Notes: generated by a model from the letters alone, not told the origin. A stretch of DNA of 64,000 nt from Colius striatus (GCF_028858725.1 NC_084771.1:10630915-10694914), one strand, 5' to 3'; positions 52,251 to 62,480 are shown, counted from the first letter of the stretch. Made by a program: numbers and translations.

Positions 52251-52306
52251 AAACGATTAAATCAAGTACAAAATAAGCAGGGAGAACCCAAAACGATTAA
52301 ATCAAG
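52251..52306. repeat. 16-bp direct repeat, 40 bases apart
   Basis: AAACGATTAAATCAAG occurs at 52251-52266 and 52291-52306 without a mismatch. It lies just beyond the proposed AMER1 cleavage site, in the region downstream of the gene. Confidence 0.9.
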
Positions 52307-52358
52307 CAGGAAAAAAACAAACCATGAGTGAAATCGAGTGTTCTCTAAAAATCTGAAG

Positions 52359-52364
52359 TTTATT
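52359..52364 (-). terminator. AMER1: AMER1 distal poly(A) signal AATAAA
   Basis: On the minus strand, AATGAATAAACTTC is followed after about 40 bases by a T/G-rich run (TGGTTTGTTTTTTTCC), the expected arrangement around a cleavage site near 52.34 kb. Confidence 0.5.
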
Positions 52365-52744
52365 CATTAGAATTCAGTGAAAGGAACATTCATTTTAAAA
52401 CACAATCAATACATTAAAAAGTTTAAAGGACTAGTAGCAATGAGACCAGAAGGAAAACTGGGGAGGGGGAACCCCAAATTCAGACAAGTTGGTCGTGTGG
52501 GAAGAGCCTCCTGAGCTCCCAGGCGAGCACAGGGTGACCTGGCCCAAGGGCTAATGGGGGCTTTTTGCTTTAGAACCCAGAGGCTTTTCTAGATTTTCAT
52601 TTATCCCTTCACCCAAGTGTCGTTTCCAGGATGCCTCAGTGCTGGGGAGAAGAGCAGGCAGCCCCAGCTGGGGAGGAGGGAGCCTGAAAACAAAGGGGGA
52701 GAGGGAATGTGAAGTGTGGCACAGCCCCAGGTGCCATGGGAATG

Positions 52745-52797
52745 TTTGCCAGGAGTGGGGGCAAATCCATTTTTGCCAGGAATGGGGGCAAACCCAT
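52745..52797. repeat. 26-bp tandem duplication
   Basis: Two copies at 52745-52770 and 52772-52797 share TTTGCCAGGA, TGGGGGCAAA and CCCAT, with two differences. They lie in the proposed AMER1 3' UTR. Confidence 0.9.
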
Positions 52798-55700
52798 TTA
52801 AGACAGAAGAAGCCCACCATTAGGTGAAGAGTTAGTCAATTAAAAGACAGAACTCCAGGCAGAGCCATGGTCTCAGTCGCAATTGCCATCTCTGCTGGAG
52901 CTGGAGGGGAGAAGGGAGGAAGGAGGGGAAGAAGATTTGCTTTTGGCTGTAACCTTTTAGGTTTTCAGCATTTCATTTTCTTTGTTCATGTCACTGTTTG
53001 ACATTGTTCTTGTCTGCTCAGTTAACCACTGTGGCCTTCTGCAGAGCAGTGACTCCAGCCCTTACACCCCGCACAGGGTTGCAAACTCTGCAGGGGCACA
53101 ACTCCTCCAGAGCAGAGCAAACAAAGCAGCACATTCATTCCACTACATGAAAAAAACAAAGCAAGAAGAGCCACATTAACTAGTCAAGAGCCTTCCTTGC
53201 ATTTCTGATCCCAAAATTCAAGGCAGTATTATTCCAGGATGATGCTTTACAGGTGCTGGTGGCGCAGGGCTGAAGCTCCCCAGGCTCCAGGAGAGGGTGG
53301 AAAGGCCCAAGGTTATTTCAAGAGGAATCCTCAGACACTGAGCAGGTGATGAGAGCGAATTTGTCGCCAGTTTCAAGAGCATCACCACACACCAAGTAAC
53401 AGCATCTCCTGCCTGGGGAGCTGAGAAAAGCCCCAGGTTTAGGTGAAACAAGCAAAGCACACAGAAAGGAAAGCCCCGAGTGAAACCTGCGGGTTTCTAC
53501 TTCAAAAATGATGGGCCAACAATCCTTTCAGAGGGAGAGAAATCACCCCAAGTCCACAAATGCTGCCGACAAAGAAGGAGGAGCGTGATGCAGCAGTGTG
53601 GGAAGGAAGCAGGGTGTGCAAAGAGTGTTGTGGTGAGGGATGGCTGCGGGGAAGGAGCCGGTCCCTCGGCATTGCACGGGCAGTGGCAGCAGCAGCAGCG
53701 GCGATTGCCTCTCCTCCCTGGGGAGGGCAACCCCCGCCACGCACACGTGGGAAACAACAGTCCCTAAGACGTCCCTGGGGAGTATAAAATGCCAAAATGA
53801 TACAAAAATAGAGGAAAAAAACCCAACTGTTTTCTTAGGTGTATAAAAAACAAACAAACACAAAGAAGCCCAAATCCCCCAAATGCAATACAGGAGCACT
53901 TGGTAGACTGACCCCAACGGCAGCGGTTTCATCGCACGTCAACAGCCGTAACTCACTCCCCGGAGGCAGGAGCTTCCCGGCAAGGAACATCCTCAGGAGA
54001 GCTCCTGGAGGGGGACTTTGTCCTTCCTGTCTTAGCAGGACAAGCTGCTGTTCCTGACTCTCATGGCTTCTGTTCTGGAAGCCCTTTTTCCTACAAAGCC
54101 TCAAATATCACTCTCAAATTTGAGTTCCTCAGGTAAGGCAGTGTTTGACTAATGGCTTGATGCAGACCAAGACCAGAAGATCTGTTCCTATTTACCCTGG
54201 GGACTGGTACTTCAGGAAGAGCAGGACATCAGGCAGTAGAATCCAATCTCCCTAGAGCAGTGATAAGTTACAGGCCGGGTTGGCAGGCTGAAAATGCCTA
54301 TTTCTTTGGGTTAATGGGGCAGAAGGCGCCAATAATCCAGCAAATGAGCTTCAAAAATGCTTTTGGAAAACTCATTGACCTCAATAGATATTTGTTCATT
54401 TAGTTCCCATCAGGTGAAGAGGAGAAACCTTTGGTATAAAGTCAGATTATCAAGTCTTGGCTGTATTGCTTCCACACATTCGAGTCTACAATCTGTTTTT
54501 CACTAAGCCTTTCCCTTACGTACCTACAGCCCAAAGAATTACTCCTAGAGACATGCATTTGCAACTGAACATTCATTTTTAGCACCGAGACACTTTCCCA
54601 CCTCACCAAGGCTTTGGCAAAGGCTGCACCATGTCTAAATGAAACACTACACAACCCCCCCCACCCCCACCCCTTACCCCACCAGATGCCTTTGGTGACA
54701 CGCTAAAAGAAGTCATTAAAACAACCCCCCTCCCCCCAAAAAATAGCAGTGAGGGGCTGCTGCTCAGGGTGAGCAACTGCTGGGAAGGAAGGTTTGTCTG
54801 CTGTGGTCTGTCATCTGTGTGATGACCTCTGAGGTGGCAGCAGCAGCATTTGCTCCTGGTTTTCACTCTGTGAGAGAGATGTGCTGTGGCCTTGCTCCCA
54901 GCAAGACGAGGAAGCAATATCCATTAGCAGATGCTCCCTCATGCTAACAAGGGGAGACTGCATTTCCAAGCCCAGAGGAGAGGGCACTTTGCTGCCCAAC
55001 CGTGTTCTCCTCTCCAGGTGGGGGATGCAGAGTGGGAGCTGTGGCAGGAGCCGGGTTTGTCCCAAAAGCCCTCTCTGGTTGCATGGAGGGATGTGGGTTC
55101 CTCTGGTAACACCCTGCAGGAAAATACTGAAAAAATGAGGTTTGAGTCTGTTAAGGAAAGAAAAAACCCAAATAAATGGGTCAAACTGTGGGCAAGTGAA
55201 GCCTGGCTTTGCCTTTCCTCGCTCCTCCACACATATAGACAGGGCAGTGAGGGGCCGCTTCTCAAAAACAAATATCAGGACCTCAGTTTGCTTGCAGGGA
55301 GGGAAACAAACCCAAAGCAGCTGCTTGTGCCTGTAAACATAGTGATGCCAGGGAGCTGCTGAGGTTTCCAGCAGTGGGGGGTTACCCACTGTGGGCAGGA
55401 AACACAGGTTTGGGTTGAGCAGAGCTGCCCCTCGCCCTGCACTCAGCCCTCGAGGTGGCAGAAAAATCTGCTGTTTCATCTGTGATTGTTGGTCTTGTGG
55501 CTTTTAATGCTACAAACTCTGCTGCAGGGAACAGCAGAAAAAGAGGCAACTCAGGGTGGAGAAAAACAAATCATGATCATCCGTCATCGAATTAAAACCA
55601 GAACACAGAGCTCGGGTAGGATGAGGAAGAAGCTTTGTAAGTCACACGGGCAGGGACGTTTGGTGTTTGAGATCAGAGAGGACAGGGGAGACACCTCAAG

Positions 55701-56754
55701 CTGATGTTTCCACGAGCTAGTACAACCTCCTTGGACAAAGCCTCTCTCCTTAGCTCGTGTTCCTCCACCATGCTCCTTCAAAGAGGAAAAAGAAACCCAA
55801 AACCTGCAGCAACCTCCAGCTTTTTTTGTTCCCTCCAGTTAGGAGGAAGAAGTTGTGAAGCCTAATTTAGGCTGCGTTACATCCTGTATTCCAATGAACA
55901 GAATACTTCCCTCCTATGAGCTTATGCAAAGAAAATTAACAGTAAAATAATTAAAACCAAACCCAAACAACAACAACAACCCACAAAACTTCCTTTTGTA
56001 AGAAAGTCACAGCACCTGCACCTTCGCAGCTACAGGCACGATGCAGATTTAGCTTATTTCAAAGCCCTTGGGCTGGGAGAGGTGAGGGGTGTGGGGCAAA
56101 GCCCAGGAAAGGCTTCACCTGGGGGTTCTGCAGCTTGAAGACAGCCCACGGTGAAGGAGAGAGCGACAGGTTGTTCCTACAAGGGAGTGACATGTTGTTC
56201 CCTCTGAACACGGCACCTTTCACAGATTGAAAGTAGGCCTGCAAACCATTCAAGGCAAAAGCTCCTGCTTTCCTTTGGGGAAAGGGGAAATAAATAAATA
56301 ACAGTGTCCTGCAAAGGTGCCCTTTCAGCTGACTCACCTCCCGTCCTCGCTCTGGAAATAACCATCACGCTTCCTCCCGGCCTCCCCAAACCGAGACCAA
56401 AGACATTCAAAGTGAGTCTGAACCAAAACGTTTCACCAAGGAAGGAAAACAAAACACCCAACCCCAGTTTCTCTCAAAGATTTCCCCAAGCTCCAGTCCT
56501 CTAGCAAACAACCCAAACCTGCCCCACGAGCAAGGGGTCTGTCCCCAGCTCTTCCTCTAGCAGCAACGTGAGCAGGCGCCGGGGGCCACGACCGCGCCGG
56601 GAAACCAGAAAGTGCCTCAGCGTTAACGTACAGAGCCCCGGGGCTGCTCCCAGCCCCACCAGCACAGCCAGACCGTGTCCTGTGACTGCGAGAGGAGCTC
56701 GTCCTTATCAGCCCCGGGTCTAGATTCAAGTCACTCCCAAACTGCTGGTTCATG

Positions 56755-56760
56755 TTTATT
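56755..56760 (-). terminator. AMER1: Candidate proximal AMER1 poly(A) signal AATAAA
   Basis: GAAAATAAACATG lies about 40 bases after the AMER1 stop codon on the minus strand, with a modest G/T-rich stretch (CAGTTTGGGAGTG) downstream. If used it would remove nearly the whole 3' UTR. Confidence 0.25.
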
Positions 56761-56799
56761 TTCTCCCTCCCTGCCCTTTGCCAACCCTCCCCGAAGCGG

Positions 56800-59700
56800 C
56801 TACTGGGCCTCAGCGACACTCATGGCGGTGCTGCGGGGGGGTGCTCGGCCCTTCAGCGGCTCTGCATAGCACTCGGCGCTGGGGACGGGCTCAGCGCTGC
56901 TGTCGGGGTGCTGGGGCACAGCCTGGGCGATGCCCACGGGCTTGCCCTTGGCACGTTTCTCCGGGGAGCAAGCGAAGCTGAAGGCGGGCAGCTCGGGCTC
57001 CGTTTCCCCCAAGGGTAACAAGCGGGGCAGCTTTTTGCTGGCCACTTCTCCGTGGTACCTGTAGGAAGCAGCTGCCTCGCAGGACCAGCGCGCCTCAGGC
57101 TGCAGAGGTAAGTTGGAGGGTCTGAGCAGGAGCCTGCTCAGCTCTGGCTCCTGGGGCTGTCTGTCCGGACTCTCTTCGGTGACGCTGTGGGAAAGGGACA
57201 GGAAAGGGGCTGCGGTGCCCACCCGCTCCCCGGGCTCCCAGGCACCCTCCATGGCGGCAGCCGGAGCAAAACCCCAGCGCTCCATCCCCTCAGCAGCCAC
57301 GTCGGTGTTGTGCTGGAGGTGCTGCAGGCCTGGCCAGCCCAACTCACCGTCAGGAGCCCCCAGCTCACCCTCCTCCTTGCTCCTGCTCCTCCTCGCTCCA
57401 CCCGAGTCCTTTTTGCCAGCCTCCTGCTTCGCCCAGAGCCGGCAGGGCTGAGGGCCGCTCCTGCCTACCTGCGAGTCAGTGAGCTCAAACTCCAGGCTCT
57501 CCGTGTCCAGGGACCGGCTCCTCCTGTCAAGGGAGAGCGGGGCGGGCATGGAGGGGCTCAGCCCGTGCAGGCGCAGGTGACGGGGCAGGCTGGCAACGCC
57601 CCAGTTGCAGCTCTGGAAGGAGCCCAGAGGGTACCCCGGGGACATTCGCTCGTCACATTCAGCCAACGACTCTTTCTGTCCGTAGCCGTCGTCAAAGGCC
57701 TCAGCGATGTCCTCGCCCGCGTTCATCTCGGGGTGCTGCTCGCACTCCCCTTCTCCCTCCTGCTCCACGTCAACAACATCGAAGGTGACCATGGTGGGGA
57801 GAGCAGGGAGGTTCTGGGTGAAGGAAGAGCCAGAGGCAGAGCTCCCCAGGCTTTCGGAGAGGCTGGAAAAGAGGGTCCCGCTGCTGGCGAACTCCACCAG
57901 CGCCTGCGAGAAGCTGACGGCATGCTCAGGCTCAGGCTCAGCGCCCACCCGGGGCCTGTCAGCACCGGCCTCTGCTCCATGCTCCGGGACTCTGTAGTCA
58001 GGGAACATCCCAGCTTTGGCTGGGGCTACGCCGCTGCGGATCGAGCCCCCGAACAACCCACCATCCAGGTCCGAATCAAACCCTGGGGTGCTCTTTGCGA
58101 GCTGTATAAGGCAACTTCCTTGGGCTTTTTGGCTGTTGTAACAGTTTTCTGGACAGAGAGTCCCTGGGAAATCCCCCCACTCTGGATTTTCAGCTCTAGC
58201 CACCAAAACCCCACCATTCACCCCCCTGCTTGGGGCGTGCGAGGCCAGCTGCTCGCTACCAAGGCCACTCTGATTCTTGCCAACCGAGCTGGCTGCTCGA
58301 GTTTTACATTCAATGCACTGCTTTTCCCGGTGACACTTCTCCTTGCTGGGAACATCGAGCTGTTTCAGGATAGGTTCCCTCTGCAGCTCCCAGTACAGCA
58401 GCTCTTTCTGGATGGCCGCTAGCCGCTCCTCTTCCGTTTCCATCACCCCTCGTTTCTGATCCATCATCTGGATCAGGTTCTTCTCAGCGGGGAGGCAGAA
58501 GTCCAAGAAGTAGCTGAAGATCCCCGGGCGTGAGATTTTGCTCTCGAACAGGGATTCTTCCCCGTGAGTCGGACTCATCAGCGCGTCAAACTCATAAAGT
58601 GCATCACCGCTGTAACTGTCTCTGGGAAGACGGTCCTTCTTGATCTCACCCAGCCCGTCTCCACCTTCATCCTCAGGCCCTGGCGTGGTGGAGTCGTAGT
58701 AGCCCTCGTCGCTGTTCGGGGCGGACTCTTGCTGGTCGCTCTGAGGTGTCAGGAGGTCGACGCCGTCCATCGCGTCCCCCACGTAGGGCTGGGCTTCGGC
58801 CTCGTGCGAGGCGTGTGTCTCCAAACTGCTACTCGACACCTGCGCTCCGTAGCTGCCATCCCCTGCTGCGTTGCCGTCCCATATCTGGTGGAGGTACTCC
58901 TCCGCCTCCTCGGGTATGGCCATCTCCTCCCCGCCGCCCTGGTAGGTCACGAGGCAGGAGCTCCGTTTCGCAGTGTCTCTGCTGCGCTCCATGGAGATGC
59001 TGCTCTCGGCGATGTCAGGCTCAGCAATGTCGTCTCCGCACCCCGTCAGGGAATCGAAGCTCTTCAGGGATGTGACATCGCCCAAGATGAGGCTTAGCAG
59101 GTCCCCAGAGTGCAGGCAAGGAGGGTCGTTGTCCATGAAGTCCGGATGGAAGGCCAGCAGCAGATTACCCTGGTCAAACTCTGCGCTGACAGCAGCGTCA
59201 GCCTCCGACTTGGTATCCAGATCCCTCTTCCCCAGCACCGCCTCGTCACCCTCAGAGCCGCCTCCGTCAGCCGTGGGACCGCCGGGCTCAGTGACCTCAC
59301 CGCCGTCGGCCGCGGTGCCCATGGAGCAGTTGTCCTCTGAGCCTCCAGGGCAGGCTGCAGCGACAGGGACAGACCCCAGGCCTCTTCCCTCCGCAGCCCC
59401 TCGGCTCTCCGCTCCCACGCCAGGAGCTTTGGCGGCCTCCTCCGTGTCCCCAGCCCACTCACATTCCGCTGCTCTCTCACATTCCGCAGCCTTGCTCTTA
59501 CGGTGACGCCGGATGCTGTTAAAAAACCCTTTCAGGCCTTTTTTGGGTCTGGGAAAGGAGGATTTCTCACCATTGGGCTTTTTCTCACCGCCCTCGATAC
59601 TGCCAGGTAGAGAGCCGTCCTGCTGGCCAAAGTCAAACCTGGTGCTGGTGTCCATGGCCAAGTGAGCGCTTTGGGAGCTCGGCAAAGGGCAAGCGTGCGA

Positions 59701-60060
59701 GTCCCTGCAGCCCTCGGAAGGGCTTTCCAGCTGCACCCCGCCACCTTCGTCGTCCACGGCCCCGCTGAGCCCGTCGTGGGTCTTACATTTAACGAGGCCC
59801 TTTTTAGAGGCCGCCTTCCCCTGGCCTTTGCTTTTGCCTCCAAAGAAACTGGGCAGCGTACAGATGCTCCTCTTCCCTCCGAACAGCTTGAAAGCCGTTT
59901 TCTTCAGCTTGCCGGGGGGCGGCTGAGGCGGCTCCACGGCTGCGCCGGGGGCAGTGCCAGGCTGGGGCTGCCGCTCCCCGCACTCCTCCCGCTGCAGGTC
60001 ACTTCCCTCCGGCTCCTCCGCGCAGCCCGTGTCCATGGCGGCCGCTTGGTTCGGGTACAT
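56800..60060 (-). CDS. AMER1: AMER1 (WTX/FAM123B), APC membrane recruitment protein 1, complete single-exon CDS
   Basis: It is a 1086-residue frame ending TAG (human is 1135). AMER1 binds PI(4,5)P2 at the plasma membrane, recruits APC, and acts as a scaffold for beta-catenin destruction and LRP6 phosphorylation. Recognised from residues 51-66 (KLKKTAFKLFGGKRSIC), 69-74 (LPSFFG), 92-98 (CKTHDGL) and 172-190 (PKKGLKGFF, RRHRK), which form the Lys-rich lipid-binding part. Further matches are 327-341 (GDVTSLKSFDSLTGC), 368-380 (SCLVTYQGGGEEM), 437-461 (LTPQSDQQESAPN, DEGYYDSTTPG), 484-490 (SGDALYE), 549-559 (AIQKELLYWEL), 715-725 (VSFSQALVEFA), 745-760 (SFTQNLPAL, MVTFD), 846-853 (RRSRSLDT) and 1040-1050 (KPVGIAQAVPQ). 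The acidic run and the Arg-Glu-Ala repeat of human AMER1 are absent. TAG lies directly before ATG at 60060, which has a weak context. Met9 at 60036 has a full GCCGCCATGG context and is the likelier start (1078 residues). Confidence 0.98.
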   Translation of the reverse strand: MYPNQAAAMDTGCAEEPEGSDLQREECGERQPQPGTAPGAAVEPPQPPPGKLKKTAFKLFGGKRSICTLPSFFGGKSKGQGKAASKKGLVKCKTHDGLSGAVDDEGGGVQLESPSEGCRDSHACPLPSSQSAHLAMDTSTRFDFGQQDGSLPGSIEGGEKKPNGEKSSFPRPKKGLKGFFNSIRRHRKSKAAECERAAECEWAGDTEEAAKAPGVGAESRGAAEGRGLGSVPVAAACPGGSEDNCSMGTAADGGEVTEPGGPTADGGGSEGDEAVLGKRDLDTKSEADAAVSAEFDQGNLLLAFHPDFMDNDPPCLHSGDLLSLILGDVTSLKSFDSLTGCGDDIAEPDIAESSISMERSRDTAKRSSCLVTYQGGGEEMAIPEEAEEYLHQIWDGNAAGDGSYGAQVSSSSLETHASHEAEAQPYVGDAMDGVDLLTPQSDQQESAPNSDEGYYDSTTPGPEDEGGDGLGEIKKDRLPRDSYSGDALYEFDALMSPTHGEESLFESKISRPGIFSYFLDFCLPAEKNLIQMMDQKRGVMETEEERLAAIQKELLYWELQREPILKQLDVPSKEKCHREKQCIECKTRAASSVGKNQSGLGSEQLASHAPSRGVNGGVLVARAENPEWGDFPGTLCPENCYNSQKAQGSCLIQLAKSTPGFDSDLDGGLFGGSIRSGVAPAKAGMFPDYRVPEHGAEAGADRPRVGAEPEPEHAVSFSQALVEFASSGTLFSSLSESLGSSASGSSFTQNLPALPTMVTFDVVDVEQEGEGECEQHPEMNAGEDIAEAFDDGYGQKESLAECDERMSPGYPLGSFQSCNWGVASLPRHLRLHGLSPSMPAPLSLDRRSRSLDTESLEFELTDSQVGRSGPQPCRLWAKQEAGKKDSGGARRSRSKEEGELGAPDGELGWPGLQHLQHNTDVAAEGMERWGFAPAAAMEGAWEPGERVGTAAPFLSLSHSVTEESPDRQPQEPELSRLLLRPSNLPLQPEARWSCEAAASYRYHGEVASKKLPRLLPLGETEPELPAFSFACSPEKRAKGKPVGIAQAVPQHPDSSAEPVPSAECYAEPLKGRAPPRSTAMSVAEAQ

Positions 60061-60120
60061 CTAGCTGGAAATGGTGGCTTTGGAAGCAGAGTCCTCCTCT
60101 GGGAGCAGAGATGGCAGCAT
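60061..60120 (-). promoter_or_regulatory. AMER1: AMER1 upstream ORF, 19 codons, in frame and abutting Met1
   Basis: An upstream ATG at 60118-60120, eleven bases into exon 2, opens 19 codons (MLPSLLPEEDSASKATISS) and ends with TAG at 60061-60063, immediately followed by ATG of the main frame. It is in frame with AMER1, so only one stop codon separates the two. It could limit translation or, by readthrough, extend the protein. Both are inference. Confidence 0.55.
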
Positions 60121-60130
60121 GACAGCACAC
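60121..60130 (-). other. AMER1: Start of AMER1 exon 2 (acceptor at 60131-60132)
   Basis: The minus strand reads CCCTTTCTCTCTGCGTTAG|GTGTGC, a good pyrimidine tract and AG. The human gene is likewise built of a non-coding exon 1 and one exon with the whole CDS. Confidence 0.7.
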
Positions 60131-62422
60131 CTAACGCAGAGAGAAAGGGGAAAGAGGTGAGGAGACAGCAGGGAGGGCGCAAAGCCAGAGACATGGCCGT
60201 CACCAAGCAAAGGGCTTCGTCACTGGCTGGAAACGGAGCTGCAAGAGCCTCCTCAGCTCCCTCTGCTCCTCAAAACCAGGCATGAAAATATCATGATGCT
60301 TAAATGTACAAGTTTGCTAGCACAGGAAGACCACGTGACTCCATTCAGCAGCATCCCCACTGCCTGGGGACAGGCGGGTCTGACCCCTGAGCCACCCCAC
60401 TCCAACCCCTCCAGCTCCCCAGGGCCAGTGGGTTGGTCACCCCCCACCTTCAAGCGAGAAAAGGGACTGAAACTAGACAAATCCCAACTTCAGCTCTCCC
60501 AGACCTCACACCACACTACAGGGAGTAAAGTGGGAGGACTGGCTGATGCACCAGGACAGGCTGGAGGTGACCTGCTGGAGAGCAGCTCTGGGAGAGAGAC
60601 CTGGGAGTAAATAAACTGACCATGAGCAGCAATGTGCCCTCGTGGGCAAGGAGCCAATGGCATCCTGGGGGCATCGAGCAGAGTGTGGGCAGCAGGTCGA
60701 GAGAGGTTCTGCTCCCCCTCTGCTCTGCCCTGGTGAGGCCTCATCTGGAGTCCTGTGTCCAGTTCTGGGCTCCCCAGCTCCAGAGGGACAGGGAACTGCT
60801 GGAGAGAGGCCAGTGCAGGGCTACAGAGATGCTGAGGGGACTGGAGCATCTTCCTTATGAGGAAAGGCTACAGGACCTGGGGCTGTTTAACCTGAAGGCT
60901 GAGGGGGGAACCTTGTTAACACTGATCAGCACCTAAAGGATGGGTGTCAGCAGGATGGGGCAATACCTTTTTCTGTGGTAAGCTGGAACATAAATAGTTC
61001 CACTGGAACACCAGGAGAAACTCCTTTGGTTTGAGGCGAGGGAGCCCTGGCCCAGGCTGCACAGGGAGGGTGTGGAGGCTCCTTCTCTGGAGGATTCCAA
61101 ACCCACCTGGACATGTTCCTGTGCCTCCTGAGCGAGGGGAACCTGCTGTAGCAGGGGCTGGGCTGGAGCAGCTCTGCAGGGCCTGTCCCACCCCCATCAT
61201 TCAGGGATTCTGTGATACAGACAGAGGGCCAAACCAGGACACAGCTCTGAAACTAAACATGTGTCCAGGAAGAAAGCTCTTTATTATCCCCCCTCCCCTT
61301 TTATTTTTTAAGGAGATTTCAGTTGTTTTCAAAATCATCTGTCCAGCCAGTAAAAAAACTGCATTACAGAACATCCACCATGAGCCACCCTGATCAGATT
61401 ATCTCTCAAACTCAGAGGTAGGTTTTAAATCTGATCCTGGCTTAACATTGGTAACACAACAACTCAAATAATGTTTGTTCCACAGAGCTGAGGTCAGAGA
61501 AAGCAAATGCAAGAAGAATTGTAACATGCTGAGGAGCTGCCATGCCCGAGGCTCAGCTCTCACTGCTGTGAGGCAGGTGAAGCTTTTCTGCTTAACCAGA
61601 GATCTCAGACTGAAAACACACCCAACCGCTGGCCCATAAGCCATCAAACCCCGCTGCCCACCCCACCGGGGCTTCCCCACCTCAGCCCGTGAGCCCTCCT
61701 GGGAGCCGCTCTGGGCTTTCTCTGCAGAGGGGCCTGAAAGGCGACCGCCCGCTCAGCTCCGTGCACACGGGCTGCTTCAAAAGTGAAGTGAGGCGTGTGT
61801 GAAACGAAACACGAATAAAGACGATGTCAAGGACTGGATTTGAAAAGGATGTGGCTGCGGCTCCACGTCAGCGCTGGCATCCAGGGGCAGCTGCGGCCAC
61901 GCTGCTCGGATGGATGCTGCACAGAGGAAGCCGAGCGAGGGCCGGCGGCAGCGGCCACAGCGCATGAAAAGAAGCGTTTAAAAATGAGAAAGGGCACAGT
62001 CCGGAGAGGCCGCGCCGCGCCCCGCGCCGCTCCCCGCGCCGATGCCGGTCTCTCGGGGGACGGGGCGGGTCCGGCTCGGCCGCGGCGCCGGGAACGGGCG
62101 GGCACGTCCCCGCTCCGGCGGCGAGCGGGGCTGGCAGCCCTGGACGGGGGGCTCCGCCGCCCGGGTCCGCCTGGGCGGGCGGGAAGGCAGCGGGACCGGC
62201 GGCCCTTCCCCATTCCCCCTTCCCCCGCTCCCCGACGAAGTTTCGGCAGCCCCCGGAGGCCGCGCGGCCGCCCCGGCCTGACGGAGCGACCGGACAGGGA
62301 AGGGCCGGGCCCGCACCCGTAGCGCCCGGCACCAACAGGCGGTCCCGCCGGCACCGGGCGGCGCGGCCGCGGCGGAGCGGCGCAGGGACCCCGCCGCCCC
62401 CTCCCCGCCCCGCGGCACTTAC
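60131..62422 (-). other. AMER1: AMER1 intron 1
   Basis: About 2.3 kb run from the GTAAGTG donor (62422 downward) to the acceptor at 60131-60132. The intron holds a CR1 fragment (60.54-61.22 kb), about 0.5 kb of unique DNA, and then the downstream side of the promoter CpG island from about 61.98 kb. Confidence 0.7.
60540..61216 (+). mobile_element. CR1 LINE fragment in AMER1 intron 1
   Basis: It is about 0.68 kb with CACCAGGACAGGCTGGAGGT, GAGGCCTCATCTGGAGTCCT, ACTGGAGCATCTTCCTTATG, CCCAGGCTGCACAGGGAGGG and a GGGATTCTGTGAT end. It is antisense to AMER1. The first 370 bases closely match the inverted copy at 51.2-51.7 kb, and the 3' part matches the copy at 43.5 kb. Confidence 0.93.
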
Positions 62423-62480
62423 CGGCGGCGGCCCCGGAGCGCGCGGCGCGGCCCGCCCGGGCCAGCACAGGCCGGCGGCG
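62423..62480 (-). other. AMER1: AMER1 exon 1, non-coding (5' end not determined)
   Basis: The donor CCGCCG|GTAAGTGCC is near-consensus. The start lies somewhere between the donor and the GC boxes just upstream. The 62480 limit is a guess, and only the 3' end (62423) is supported by the splice site. Confidence 0.5.

Larger units (their letters stand above)
38150..52340. other. Intergenic region between ARHGEF9 and AMER1
   Basis: About 14 kb lie between the proposed ARHGEF9 promoter and the AMER1 poly(A) site. I found no exon-like or protein-like sequence on either strand. It contains CR1 fragments at 42.3, 43.5, 46.7, 48.9 and 51.2 kb, an (AAAC)n tract near 38637-38652, a perfect 20-bp duplication at 41751-41790, and an ATTA-rich stretch at 38905-39037. 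Long frames at 50637-51275 and elsewhere look random in composition. Confidence 0.55.
52340..56799 (-). other. AMER1: AMER1 3' UTR (proposed, about 4.4 kb)
   Basis: Between the AMER1 stop and the strong AATAAA at 52359-52364 lies about 4.4 kb of unique sequence free of CR1, in contrast to the intergenic DNA on its far side. Human AMER1 also has a long 3' UTR of several kb (from memory). It includes a 26-bp duplication at 52745-52797 and C-rich tracts at about 54652-54675 and 54723-54738. An additional AATAAA lies only about 40 bases after the stop (56755-56760), so a short 3' UTR form is possible. Frames of up to 222 codons inside it are not protein-like. Confidence 0.5.

Noticed and set aside
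54811-55479. Minus-strand frame of 222 codons
   Set aside because: It falls in the proposed AMER1 3' UTR and its peptide looks random.
57187-58422. Plus-strand open frame of 411 codons, antisense to AMER1
   Set aside because: It lies wholly within the AMER1 CDS and follows from its GC-rich codon use. It has no splice or promoter support and a non-protein-like composition.
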